64,000 nucleotides of DNA, taken from assembly GCF_033439725.1 (NCBI RefSeq), contig NW_026944390.1, positions 372,001 to 436,000 on the forward strand, given 5' to 3'. This document shows positions 1 through 12,700 of the stretch, piece after piece. Each line of letters begins with the position of its first letter. Position 1 is the stretch's first letter. Under the pieces are notes generated by a model that ran no database searches, was not told where the DNA came from, and was given only the letters and a program-made list of their open reading frames with translations. The stretch comes from Neurospora tetraspora. Taxonomy: Eukaryota > Ascomycota > Sordariomycetes > Sordariales > Sordariaceae. The position numbers and the translations under genes were made by a program.

Positions 1-1444
1 CCCAAAAGCATCGAGGGCACCTTCTATCGTGTCATGCCGGAACCGCACTTCCCATCCTTTGTCCCCAACAATCCCTGGTTCAATGGCGATGGCAACATCA
101 GTGGCTTCTACTTCAAGGATGGCCATGTCGACCTCAAGCAGCGTTATGTGCGGACCGAGAAGTTTGTCCGTGAAGCAGAAGCACGCCGAGCCTTGCTGGG
201 TGAGTAGCATCACCGTCTTGCTTCATAGCAGTTGAGCGTTGGCTGACACGAGTCGCTTAGGCAAATACAGAAATAAATACACCGACCTGGTCGAGTTCAA
301 GATCCGGTCGACTGCCAACACCAACATTGTCTACTGGCGTGGCCAGCTCCTCGCGCTCAAGGAGGACTCGCCGCCCTACGCCATGGACCCTGAGACGCTC
401 GAGACGTTTGGCGTCTATGACTTTGACGGGCAGCTCCCGAGCCTCACGTTCACAGCACACCCCAAGTTCGATCCGGTAACGCGGGAGATGGTGTGCTTCG
501 GATACGAGGCCAAGGGTGACGGCACCCGCGATATCTGCTACTACAGTTTCGGGCCCGACGGCAAGATTGCCGAGACAGTCTGGCTGGTGAGCCCGGTGTG
601 CGGCATGATCCACGACTTTGCGGTCACCGAGAACTTTGTCATCTTCCCCATCATTCCCCTCCTGTGCGATGTAGAGCGGATGAAACAAGGCGGCGAGCAT
701 TGGCAGTGGGACTACAGCATTCCCATGTATATCGGAGTCTTGCCGCGCAGAGGGGCCCAGGGCAGCGATGTCAAGTGGTTTGAGGCGCCGCATGGATTCG
801 CCGGCCACGTTGCCAACGCGTTCGAAGACGACAAGGGCCACATCCAGCTCCAGATGGCCTACGCCAAGGACAACGTCTTCTTCTGGTGGCCAGACGCGAA
901 CGGCAAGGGGCCCAGGCCGGGCGAGGTGGAAGCGCGCTTTGCCAACTTCGTGCTCGACTACCGGTCAGACGAGCTTCGGCTGGCAGAGCCGACATACTTG
1001 GTGGACGACGACATGGAGTTTCCGCGCATCGATGACCGTGTGGCGACGCGGCAGCACAAGCACACCTTCTTCTGCATCTTCGACCGCAAGGTGACCGACT
1101 TTGAGTTTATCATGCCGCGCTTGGGAGGGGGCGCGCCCATGTCCAACGGCATCGCTTACTTGAACCACGAGACGGGGGCCATTCAGCGGTACCTTCCCGG
1201 ACCGCGCAAGCTCACGGGCGAGTGCATCTTCATCCCGCGCGGCCCAGGAGCGGCGGAGGGCGATGGGTATGTGATGGTGCTGCTGGCCAACTACGAGGAC
1301 ATGTGCAGCGAGCTCGCCGTGTTGGACACCAAGGACTTGACCAAAGAGGTGGCCCTCGTCAAGTTGCCGGTGCGGTTGAGGCCGGGCCTGCACGGTAACT
1401 GGGTCGACAAGTCGGACGTTGATGGACACCCGGCGCCTCTTTGA
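1..1444 (+). CDS. cao-1: Carotenoid/stilbene cleavage oxygenase, 5' end outside window
   Basis: This is the C-terminal ~460 residues of an RPE65/carotenoid-oxygenase family enzyme, a non-heme Fe(II) dioxygenase that cleaves an interphenyl or polyene double bond. Translation is open from base 1, interrupted by one intron at 200-260 (GTGAGT...TTAG) that joins LLG to KYRNKY in frame. The four expected iron-binding histidines are visible: codons at 458 (TAHP), 611 (MIHDF), 806 (AGHVAN) and 1391 (GLHGNW). The overall sequence reads like Neurospora CAO-1, the resveratrol/piceatannol-cleaving stilbene dioxygenase, more than the torulene oxygenase CAO-2; this is from memory of the family. Roughly 60-70 N-terminal residues are missing because the window starts inside the gene. 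Family and activity class are secure; substrate is inferred. Confidence 0.88.
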
Positions 1445-1725
1445 TGTTTGATGTATGGAGAGATGTTGTGAGGTGACGGGAGTGTTGAAAGAGTTGCCGG
1501 GCTCGTGTACATATGTTATTGTTAGCGCTTATAATGTGGACCACATGCCAACTGGGGTGCCGTAGCGTGCATTAGCGTGACTATCAGCATGCGGGGACAG
1601 CGGTACAGATAGCGAACATATCACCGTACTGTGTACATACAAAACACCAGGGACAGGGCATCACCAGTTTGGGGTGTCATCACCAAAACGTCCGCCAGAC
1701 ATTTCGACAAGGAGAGCATAATTCC

Positions 1726-4385
1726 ATGGAAGAGGACCGTCCAAGGAAGCGCGTGCGCGTTTCCATTGCCTGTCACAACTGCCGAAATCGCAAATCACGG
1801 GTACGTCCTTCACAAACGGTATAGAGCTCGAGGTATGTGGTCAACTCACAACTCACACCAAGAATCCGGAAACAGTGCGATGGCCAACATCCAAGTTGTG
1901 GCCGATGTAGAGAGCTCGACGCGCCTTGCGTCTATGACGAGCCACCGGCACATCACCGCCCGAGGTCAGACACTCATCCTTCGGACATCCTTTCCAGGCT
2001 GAGTGCTCTTGAAGACAGAATCAATACTAGAGGCACTGGGTCCAGCCGTCAAGATGTCACCCAGGACGACGACGACGTCGATCCCCAAAATGACGACAGC
2101 ACTAGCAATGGACTGCTGGCTCCGCCTACGTTAACAGGGCTCCCACGTTCGCACCAGGAGGATGCCAACGTCGATGGCATGGGCGAGGTCCAACTGACAG
2201 ATGACGGAGAGAACTGCACATATTTTGGTCCTTCTTCCAACGTGGCCTTGGTACGCCAACTTTCTCTAGCCTTGACTCGAGCTCAAAGTCAAACCTCTCG
2301 CTCACGAGCTATGCCGACCTCCGCAACTTCACTTGCATCTTCAAGGTATTCGTCACTTCAACAACCTCGTTCAGAGAGCGGACGGCGAGGGCCTTCAAAT
2401 GACGGGGCCAACATCGGATCCAGACCCGGCCATCATGTCCCTCCGGAACCAGAAGCCACAAATATCATTCACGAATACTTCAGCACCATAGGCCTTTTCT
2501 TTCCCGTCATCCATCAAGACACATTCATGAGCACCTACAACGACCTGCGGAAAAGAGGGTTCATGGGCGCTCGTCGCGTGTGGCTGGCTCTGCTCTATAT
2601 GATCATTGCTACCGTGTACCGTACCGATTCTCCCTCTACTCCCTCCGAGACATCGGCCGAAACCTCGGAAAGATACTTTCAATGGGCAAAAGACCTGGTG
2701 ATGCCACAGGTCTTGATCTCGTCCAGTTTAGAAACCGGTAATAAAGCGTTCCGGTTCTAAATTCCAAGGAGAAAGTCCCGTCGTGGTTGCTGTTCACCCC
2801 AACGGAACCGCCCGCTAACATCTTGCTCCCTCCCACAGTACAACTCCTCGGCCTCATGATTGAGTATCTCCATGGCTCTTCCCAGTCAGCCCAGCTCTGG
2901 ACCTTACACTCGTTGGCCGTCAAGGCAGCGTTGCAAATAGGCCTGCATTCGGCCGACGCGTCTCGACACTTGACCCTTCTCGAGCGTGAGATGCGCAAGC
3001 GAACGTGGTTCTTGATTGTCATGAACGACAACAACCTGAGCGCCAAATTCGGTCGGCCCATGACCATCCCTCCCTCTCTTCAGAAAAGACTGGATCCCCC
3101 ACAAGACATCAGCGACATTTTCCCCACCATATACGCAAGCCGCAGCGTTATTGCAACGAGCGTGGACGCCTTCAAGTGCGGAGTCCAACTCTCACATCTC
3201 ACATGTCAAGTGGTCTCCCAACTATACGACGACAACGCAGGCGGCAACACACTCAACCACGTCAACACCTTCGACACCCTCCGTATGGCCTTCGATCTCT
3301 CCTGGAAGTTATCCCAATGGCACCAGTCCGTACCACCAGACTTCCGCCCGAGAAATCTAACTACTGATCCTCCTCCTCCTCCTGCCCTAAAATCATCATC
3401 ATCATCACCAAGCATCGAAGCCCAACGATTACGAGCCGTTCTCAGTCTTCGGTACTACGGATTATGCACCCTCGTCGAGCGTCCAGTTCTCCTAAAGTTC
3501 CTCAGCCTCCAGCTGGAACCTGGGCATAGCTCGGAGGACAACACGAACGGCAACAGCAGCGACCAAGTGCCGCAAGTGGCAATGGGAGTGGCCCAACAAG
3601 TGGCTCTACTGCGCGAGGGGTCCGGCGTAGCATCTTTGCGGAGATGTATCCGTGCCTGCAGAGAATGTATAGCGCTTGCGAAAGCGATTGTGGAGCGGTG
3701 GCAGAACCAGAAGGTGCTGCTTTCGGGTGCTTGGTGGTTGACTGCTTATCACGGTACGTTTATGCCATGTTGGCACTCACTGACTCGACTCCCTTGGTAA
3801 CACCCACTAACAATGAACCATATCATCTTTACTTACCGAACTAACCAACATCACACAACAGCCTTCGGCGCCTCCCTAACTCTCTACACCGTCCTCCTTA
3901 TTGCCGGCACAAAACCCTCCTTCTCCGACCTTCTCAGCAAATCCGAGCTCATAACGGTGCGCTCCGCCCTCAACGATGCCGTCGACTTGCTCTCCCGCTT
4001 CAGCGAAAGCCTAGTCATTTCGCGGTGCCACGATTGCCTGGTGAACTTTCTTCGTGCTTATGACTCGGTTGTGGTGGAGCAGCAGCAACAGGAATTACAT
4101 ACCTCTACAACTGTGCAGAACAACAACCCTGATAACTCTTCTCAATCGTTGCCGCCGACTACCTCCACCTCTACCGATATGCCGCAGCAGGGGCAGCAGC
4201 ATGTGAGCGGGGATGGGCATGGCGGCGGCGTGTCGGGTTCGGGTTATGTTGGAGTCGGGACTACGTTTCCGATTGTTGATGTAGATTATTACACCGGCGC
4301 TCCCTCCTTGGCTGCTGCTTTGGGGGATTTTACCGGCGTTCCTTTGGACTTTGGCCACTGGGGGGATCCTCTACCTTACATGTAG
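1726..4385 (+). CDS. Zn2Cys6 fungal transcription factor
   Basis: Four exons by splice consensus: 1726-1800, 1876-2737, 2839-3753, 3862-4385, giving 791 residues. The first intron splits the zinc cluster: exon 1 supplies CHNC plus the basic RNRKSR, and exon 2 begins with the third Cys, completing C-x2-C-x6-C-x6-C-x2-C-x6-C with PCVYD after it. A Ser/Gln-rich linker follows, then a fungal-specific transcription factor domain (about residues 190-450) with the typical LLGLMIEYL, ALQIGLH and MRKRTWF motifs; the intron at 2738-2838 joins SSLET to VQLLGL inside it. The C-terminus is Gln/Gly/Thr-rich, a likely activation region. It is a nuclear DNA-binding regulator; the target genes cannot be read from sequence. 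It starts 281 bp after the oxygenase stop, so a link to stilbene metabolism is possible but unsupported. Confidence 0.9.
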
Positions 4386-7300
4386 CTCAATCGCGTTTTA
4401 GTGTACATACATCAAGACGGAACGAACCTCTTGTATCATCGTGTGCGTTTTTTATGTATATTCACCTGCTACTGTAAGTACTGCGATGGGGATTGCCGAG
4501 CAGTCAGGGACTCAGGGTGGTCCATCACCGGTAAATAACATCGGGGAAGCCATCGGCTTGTGGGCCTGCCTGCCTACCTGCTAGACCTGCCTGATTGGAG
4601 GCTAAGGATGAGACTAAGCCCAGCCTGGGAAGAATACGTACCTAAGCCTACAAATACTATGTAGTGCAAGTTAAAGTCTTGCCGTCGGGTGTTCCGATCT
4701 GTCGGGTGTTCCGATATGGTTCCCGGACCGCCCGACGGGATCCCCAGTTTTCCAGTACTCATGGTCGTATGTATGATTTTTTGTACAGAATAAGGCCATA
4801 TATAGTATAGATGAAATGGCTGATAATGGCAATGTGGTCGAGGATAGTGATCGTGATAGTAATCGTGATAGTGATGTGTTGAAAAAAAAAAAAAAAAACC
4901 TTCAACTCGGTCGTTTTTTAGCAGGTGCACCCCGAATATTACGGATTTATAGGAATTATTCTAGCAATGGCAAAACGAAAAACCCCCAAAACACTCAGAA
5001 TAGGGACTGAAGGTCGAACGTGGTAACCCAGGCAACCACACACCCATCTGTCTCAGCCCCTGAAGCCCTGAAGCCATTTGTTTTGTTAAATGACATCAGT
5101 GGCTGCTGTCCAGAGTGTGCTGGAGAAACAGGAGGAGAAAGCTTATCAGCTTATCAGTTACCTTAACTAAAAGGCTGGGGTAGTGTTTTCGAAGTCTTAA
5201 ATCCTTCCAATGTCTTAGCCTGCTCCGAAGAACCGCATACCAGAAAGCATCGTGAGAATTATATGTTCCCGTGGACCGAGATTGTGTTACTCGAAAGAGC
5301 CCCCGATCCCGGCTTCGCAGGTATTCCTGTGCAACCCAGATATCGCCAAGATCGAATCACCTGGTGCGATCAGCCTGAACAGCAGCAACTACCGACGTCC
5401 TTCATCGCCATGTTACCGACGGAATAGGTCGCTCAAGACTCGTGACGGAGCTATGTTAGACGAAGGGGCTTGTGAATCGATAACCCGGTTGGTGGTTTGG
5501 TGATCCTTCTGGGATTTGAAATGGGCGTGGCACACGATGGGATTCATATTCAGAAGCACCAAGGTTGCCGAAGTCTCGTCCTTGTCCCTGACAACATGTG
5601 AAAGCTCGATAATTTTGAGATGGCTTCGCGCTTTCGATAAAGGAGGTAAAGTCGTGTGGAAGGACCGTTACTGAATCTGGTCCATCTGACCCAGCTCCTT
5701 GGTGGGAATGGGCGTGAGATGACGATGAATGACCACTAAACAAGCAGCATGGAAAGCCAATGGTTACGGAACTCGTATTTCGAACTTGATAGGAACATCC
5801 CAGAATGCCGAATGAGAAACGTGGTTCTATAGTCAGATCTGTCGTTACAGAACGAATATTAGCAACAGCTCTTGTCTGCATCTCAGTATATTATGACGGA
5901 GCCAGTCCCTGATGTTCTGTGCATCATCGGATTTTGTCCGGATGTCCGCTTGGTTCAGTACTACTAATGGGAGATAATACCGAGGACCAAGTTCGTTATT
6001 CCCATGAAGCATTGCCGTGCCTGTGCTTCAATGTCGTCATCACGTTGACAATTAACCCACTCCCGTCTGTTCCCGTCAGCCACATTTCGGGCATCAGACG
6101 TCGTGAGAGAAGGGGATTATGGGTCTGAGGATATCGGGACTCGTCCTGTGCCCCGTCCGGATGACCCATGTGAGCCCCCGGAAGTGAGGCAGGCTGCATC
6201 TGAGGGCGGACGAAACCGTCTAGAAATCCGGGCATTATGACCGCCGACAACAGCCATACGACGATGAAGAAGAACGGATGCCCGGACATGGTATCGCCGC
6301 ATCACGACAGCATCGCTCTGTATCACCTTCCGTACTCTGTTCGGGGCTTTGTCAATGAGTAAAGGAGCAATGAGACACTCTCCATTTGTGCGTCCATGCT
6401 GGAGCCGACAGTCACCATCTAGGGCCAATCGCCGATTCCCGGGTTGTTATAACACCCACCGAGCAGACTGCGCTTCGTGATTGTGCGATATTGCCGAGTT
6501 GCTTCAGCAACTGCCGTCGCTTGCCGGGAGCCGGACTTGACGCCGCAAGTTACCCGGTGCCGCGTATGAACGGGTTCGATCATTTGATTTGTGGCCGTGT
6601 AAACTGCACCGCATGTTCCTCTGTTGTGAAAAGCCCTAGACTTGGGACGTCCGATGATAACTAATGTGAATAGAGACAAAAAGAGAACATGCCATTCTAT
6701 AATAACGCACAATGACATGTGGTGGGACAGTAGGCATCCCAAGAATACCCCCGTGAGACACACCAGACACGGCACTCACGTGGCGCTTGTTGTCTCACTC
6801 TGTGTTCTGACCAGAAAAGGGAGCAGTGGATATGACCCGAGCTGCCAATTCGGGATACTTCACGTTGGACCAAAACGCCGCTTTCGCACATCAACAACAA
6901 GCAACGAAGGGGCGGAGGAAAAGCGACCCAAAGAGACGGAGCTCTCTATTCGCCCTAAATAGGTGAATAGGCCCCTTGTGGGCTTTGCGACGCTAATTAA
7001 CGGAGCGTTGTATTCGGGATCATTCAGGCTTTGTAGCGGTGTAATAAGCACAAGCCGCGAGCCGAAGCTAGGGGTGACCCAAAGTTCCAAACTTCCTTTG
7101 TCGCTTATTCAAGGTGCTAACCCTATTTGGAGCTTGGGTCAGGCATGAAACCAATTTTGATCTGAAACACTTGGCAGCCTATGACCGAGAAGATGTTGGT
7201 GATTTGACGTCAGTTCATGGCAGCAAACTCTTGACCTGAAGTGTTGGTGGTAGCCTCAATCTCTGACCGCCCAACGAGCTGCTGCGCGCTGATATCATCG

Positions 7301-7791
7301 AGAATATGTATCTTTGGCTGCATTGCGCCTCCTGGCAGGCATAGCATCGCCGAGTATTGCAATCGCGAGCCATTGACTTTTGCGGGCTGCTGCCCTGCCA
7401 TCGTTTGACTGGCCAGCTTTGTCCATGACCATGGGTCAGGCGGAGGATGGCAGTGATTCGCTTCTGCCGTAGTGCGGCTGGCATATTAGGGATGACCGGT
7501 TAAGTCTCGGATTCTTAGTTGAGGTCGGACAGCCTTGTAAGGCCCCTGGCGTCAAAGAAAGCGACACATGAGAGGAACGACGCACGATACACGACATGCT
7601 TGGAATCCACGCGCCTTTCACTGATGTCCAATGCATCACTCGCCAGTTCCAACAGATGTGGCTCTCGTGGTGACCATGGCGGGTATATATGCCATCGAGT
7701 GCTCCTTGATCCTCCCACACCGAACTTGTCATCCACCAGACTTGCCTCTTGTCGACCATCTCTGTCCTTCCATTCTCTCTTTTTGATCAAA
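4386..7791. other. Intergenic, no convincing gene (3.4 kb)
   Basis: No ORF here has coding character: the longest (about 140 codons, minus strand, 5456-5881) has no recognisable motif and no splice partners. Visible small structures are a tandem direct repeat of GTCGGGTGTTCCGAT at 4684-4713, an A16 run near 4881, and a 44-bp stretch at 4734-4777 that recurs at 35859-35906. The last ~200 bp should hold the promoter of the GH76 gene. Long non-coding transcripts cannot be excluded. Confidence 0.6.
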
Positions 7792-9006
7792 ATGGTTGCC
7801 ATTCAATGGGGTGCTCTCGCCGCCCGGGCTCTCTTTTTCACATCCACCCATCCCCACCAACATGCGGTGGACAACAGCGCCTATCCCAAAAACGCACAAG
7901 ATGCTGCCAAGGCGCTCCAAGAGTGGTATGACCAACCGTCGGGTCTCTGGAAAACAACGGGCTGGTGGAACAGCGCCAACTGCCTCACGGTTTTGGGCGA
8001 CTTGGCTTTGGCAGACGATGCCGTCGGCCAAGCTATAGGGATAAAAGACATCTTCCAGAACACCTTCTACAATGCGCAAAAGACGGTCGCGACGGCGGAC
8101 AAGCTGCTTGGGAAAACCGGAATGTTTATCTCGACGTACAAGTACGAAGAGCACAAGCACAAATCATCAAGAAAACGAAAGGCGCAGGGCTTCCCTAAAT
8201 TCCTCAACAACTTTTATGACGACGAGGGCTGGTGGGGACTGGCGCTGGTCCGGGGATGGGACGCAACAGGCGATGCCGCAATGCTGACCGCTGCGCAGAC
8301 CATCTTTGATGATATGGCGGAGAATGGCATCGACTCGACATGCGGAGGAGGCATCTGGTGGAGCAAAGACAAGAAATACAAGAACGCCATTGCAAACGAA
8401 CTGTTCATCGCTCTAGGCGCCAGCCTCGCCAGCCGGGTGCCGCTGAGGAAAGACTCATACATACGCCAGACCGTCAAGAACTGGAACTGGTTCAAGCAGA
8501 GCGGCATGATCAACGACAAGGGCCTCATCAACGACGGGCTGAAGATAACGGACAAGGGCTGCGTCAACAACGGAATGCAGACGTGGTCGTACAACCAGGG
8601 CGTGATCTTGGGCGGCCTGGTGGAGTTGTCCAAGGTGACGGGCGACCAGTCTTTCCTGGCCGAAGCCGTCACCATCGCGAATGCGGCGCTCAAGGCGCTT
8701 CAGGATGAAAAGGGTATCATCCGCGAGATCGACCGGTGCGAACCCAACTGTGGCGATGACGGGAGTCAGTTCAAGGGCATCTTTGTGCGCAATCTGGCCT
8801 ACCTCCACAAGGTAGCGCCGCACGACAACTTCCGGGACGCCATCCTCAAGAACGCCGACTCGATCTGGGCCCACAACCGCAACTCCAAGAACCAGCTGGG
8901 CATCAACTGGGCAGGGCCAGCCGAGGCAGGCAAGGGGCCGACGGCAGCAACACACAGCTCGGCTATGGATGTGCTGGTGGGTGCGTTGGCGGCGATCAAG
9001 TATTGA
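7792..9006 (+). CDS. GH76 family glycoside hydrolase (endo-1,6-alpha-mannanase type)
   Basis: A single-exon gene of 404 residues. The ATG at 7792 is chosen because it follows a pyrimidine-rich leader with AAA immediately 5'; the longer upstream open frame lacks coding character. The paired catalytic aspartates of family GH76 are present in the motif YDDEGWW (Asp143-Asp144), and repeated WW/GW/WN motifs (TTGWWNSANCL, GGGIWWSKDKKYKNA, QTWSYNQGV) line the expected (alpha/alpha)6 barrel. Such enzymes hydrolyse or transglycosylate alpha-1,6-mannan, outside the cell or in the wall. The N-terminus (ALAARALFF) is only weakly signal-peptide-like, and there is no C-terminal GPI-type hydrophobic tail, unlike Dfg5/Dcw1. 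A soluble secreted enzyme is therefore likelier than a wall-anchored one. Confidence 0.87.
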   Translation: MVAIQWGALAARALFFTSTHPHQHAVDNSAYPKNAQDAAKALQEWYDQPSGLWKTTGWWNSANCLTVLGDLALADDAVGQAIGIKDIFQNTFYNAQKTVATADKLLGKTGMFISTYKYEEHKHKSSRKRKAQGFPKFLNNFYDDEGWWGLALVRGWDATGDAAMLTAAQTIFDDMAENGIDSTCGGGIWWSKDKKYKNAIANELFIALGASLASRVPLRKDSYIRQTVKNWNWFKQSGMINDKGLINDGLKITDKGCVNNGMQTWSYNQGVILGGLVELSKVTGDQSFLAEAVTIANAALKALQDEKGIIREIDRCEPNCGDDGSQFKGIFVRNLAYLHKVAPHDNFRDAILKNADSIWAHNRNSKNQLGINWAGPAEAGKGPTAATHSSAMDVLVGALAAIKY

Positions 9007-9748
9007 TGACACTTTTTGCGTTTTCGTTTCTCATTGTTTGCTTTCGTTTCGTCGTTTTCCTACGGGTCTCTGCGATGGCGTTTGGGCTATGGTTCCTTTG
9101 TTGGTTCAATGGTTGCCACGATATGTAATGTAATACCAAGTGGAATGGGATACGGGCGGCTCGGGGTAATCGGTAATGGTGTTTGGTAGACTGGACCATC
9201 GTACTTGAATAAAGACCAAACAGTATTGACACTATCGCGGTCGATCCATGCTGTGACCAATGTGATGTTTGAATGGCTGTGGTGAGAAGGTAGGGAGTTG
9301 TTTGTTGTTTGTTGTTGGTTCTGTTGTGACTCGACTGACGAACACAAAACAACTGCCCAGTGCCGTGAAGTGGAAAACGGGGGCCTCGAAAAGGTGCTGC
9401 TGCCTAGCTGGAATTGAAACCTCGGCCTCCGGTTGTTCATTTTATCAATTGATGCAGGTGCAGAGATTTCCCTGATACAGCGAAGCGCGTGTCCATGCTG
9501 CCTTCTTGATGTGATTGAAGTTGTTGACTGCTCCTTCCCTTGATGTTGTTCAGTCTTGAGCAGTGGAATGTTTTGCAGTGACGTTGGAGGTTAGAGCGAC
9601 CCCTAGTCGAAGCGGGGTACAGCGGCCTTGGCAGTCTCCCCTCACAGTCTCACGGCAGGCACCGCACTTCCACGGCTTATCAACCATCTCACTTGAAATC
9701 ATCACCGACTGTCCATCACTCAGTCCTAGACCATCAAACTTCATCAAT

Positions 9749-12700
9749 ATGGACGCGCCAGAAGACGACTTGGACATCAAGCTACAAAAGATATCCAATG
9801 ACCTCATCGCCGATTTCGACGCCTCCCTAGTCCCCTTCCTCAGGAAGCCAAATGGCTCAGGCGGCACTGTAGTCAGGTCCCGTGTGCGTTCTCGTGAGCT
9901 GGAGCGCATTATTGCCGGGGTAAGTGTCTTCAAAGTCATATACGATGACAGCCAGGACTAACGAGATTCATAGCTCCTTGATCCTTTCCAAGAACTACCA
10001 CAGCTTCTGGACCCCTACCTGCCCAAATGGCTTCCCATCCTTGCTGAGAACTTCCTCGAGTATCAGCAGTCTCGTTACCGGAACAAGCTGCTCTCAACCC
10101 GGTCTGACCTGCTGACTCCGTTGCCGAGGGCCATTTGCAAGATCTTGTACACTTTCTGCAAGATCCGTGGTGAAAAGGTCATTGTCCGCTTTCTCAACAA
10201 CGAGACAAAGTACCTGGAGCTTATACTCTCCGCTCTCGAGGAGTCAGAAAGGCATCAAGACGCACAGCCATCCTCTACCGATGCCAGCACCGCTACCGCT
10301 GGTAGCGGTCCGCAGTGGACTTGGGAGGAGCGGTATATTGTCCTGTTGTGGCTTTCACATCTCATGCTTGCCCCCTTTGACTTGGCCACCATCTCATCAA
10401 CCGACGTCGAGCAGGATGATCTCGCGCCTATTTCTGGTTTCCAGTGGCCTCAAGGTCTGCCCAGTATAACCACTCGGATTCTGCCCCTGGCCATCAAGTA
10501 TCTTGCCTCCCCGGGCAAGGAGCGAGATGCCGCAAAAGCCCTTTTGGTCCGTATTTCCATGCGCAGAGACATGCAACAACTTGGCGTGTTGGATGCGTTG
10601 GTAAACTGGGCCCTCTCCGCTCTTCGCCCTCAAGAGGGACTTCAGAGAACACCGTACCATTACATTGGCGTTCTCTCATTCTTGTCCGGCGTTCTCGTCT
10701 CGTCAATCGACACCTCCGACATGGATAAGTACCTGCTGACTTTGTTTCAAGAGGTCCATGGGGCTGCCACTGATCAAAATGCCGCCGGGTCAGTCATGTC
10801 ATCGGCCCTAGCTCGCAAGACAATGATCAAGGTGATTCGGTCAATCGCGGTTTCCATCTTGCGCCAAGATATGCCGAGCATGGAGATTATTGAGACTACT
10901 ATTGGTTTCTTACTCGAAAACCTGGCAGACAATGATACGCCAGTCCGGTTCGCTGCCAGCAAAGCTCTCAGTGTCATCACCTTAAAGCTTGATCCTGACA
11001 TGGCCTCAGAAGTTGTCGAAGCCGTGATTGACTCGTTGAATAAGAATGTCCTATGGGTAAAAGACCCCAAGGATATAAACGCACCGCCAGCCATGGACAT
11101 TGGCGCCGTTGATCCTCTCGAGTGGCATGGGCTGATGCTCACTCTATCCCACCTTCTATACAGACGCTCACCCCCTGCAGAGAATCTTGATGGCATTATC
11201 AACGCCCTTTTGATCGGGCTTTCGTTCGAAAGGCGAGGAACTTCTGGCGGCTCTATCGGCACCAATGTCCGAGATGCGGCGTGCTTCGGCATATGGGCAC
11301 TCGCACGTAGATATAGTACAAAGGAACTGCTTGCAGTCCCCACCAGCTCTACGGTATCAACCAGATCCTACAACCAACAAGCCTCTATGCTCCAAATTCT
11401 GGCTACGGAACTCGTGGTGGCTGCATGCCTGGACCCTTCAGGAAACATCAGACGCGGTTCTTCTGCCGCCTTGCAGGAGTTGATTGGCCGCCATCCTGAT
11501 ACGGTTGAGAAGGGAATTTGGGTGGTCCAGACAGTCGACTACCATGCTGTAGCTCGGAGATCCAGGGCACTCCAGGAGGTTGGCCTGAATGTCACCAGAT
11601 TATCGAGCCAGTACGGCGAGGCCATTCTGCACGCTCTCCTCGGCTGGAGGGGCATTGGTGATTTTGACGCCATGGCAAGACGAGCAGCAGGAGCGTCTTT
11701 TGGCACCATTGCTTCAGAGCTTGCCTTGGGCGTCCCTGATTCGGCTGCAAGGCTCACGCACTTCATGACTATGGTCCTTGACCGGGTCAAGTCACTGCAA
11801 GTACGGCAAGTGGAGGAAAGACATGGGCTACTCATGAGCTTTGCATCATTGCTCGACGCATTTCCAAATATTGCAAGCGCGTCTCAAGACGCAGGAAGCA
11901 CCACTTCCCACGACTCTATTACGAACTTCATTTCCAACTCTCTTGCGGGGTTAATCGAAATCCTTACAGACGCCAACATCAAAACATACCGCAAACCGGA
12001 ATTGATCGCCGAAGGAGCGAGCTCTTTGATCATATCCTCTTTCCCGGTCTTGCAGTTATCTGTACTGACCAGCAATGGTGATATGTTGAAGCCAACCGAG
12101 ACAACACTGCTGCCTGGACGGGCCCTCTTCGCAAAGAGTGGCACTGAGATTTCCAGCCTGGTAGCGAAGATGACGCCTAGACCTGAACAGGTCAGAAGGA
12201 TTGCAGGACTTGCCAAAGCTAACCTGGAAAAATGGCTTGTCCGTCCAGAGCAGGAGATTATATGTGTAGCCTCTGAAGCCGCCCTAGTTCTGCTCATATT
12301 CTGTGAAGATGTTGAGCGTGAGAACGTCGTCCGCGAATGGGCTGACGCTGTCCGTCATCGTCCATCTGGGCGAGCAACTACCGCCTCAGGATATTTCGCT
12401 GCGCTCGCCATGTCGTACTCCGTACTTGCGACTTTGAAGGTCGCTGAGCAGGACAGAAGCTTAATGTGCAGCGCCTTTGTCGAGCGTTGGAAGAGTGACA
12501 ATGACATCGAGACCCGAGTTTCCATCCTCTCCAGTCTCACTCAGAGTGATATTTTGCGAGAAAATATTGACACATTTCTCGAGCTTATCGACGCCGGTTT
12601 GGATGACTACACTACCAATGCACGGGGTGACGTCGGGTCTCTAGTCCGCTTGCAGGCTATCAAGGCAACAAAGTTCCTCTGGGAGAGACTTGATCAGCTT

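Noticed and set aside
9380-9470. tRNA-like stretch on the minus strand (TTTCAATTCC, CTAGGCAG)
   Set aside because: The T-stem and acceptor stem do not pair and no anticodon arm folds properly.
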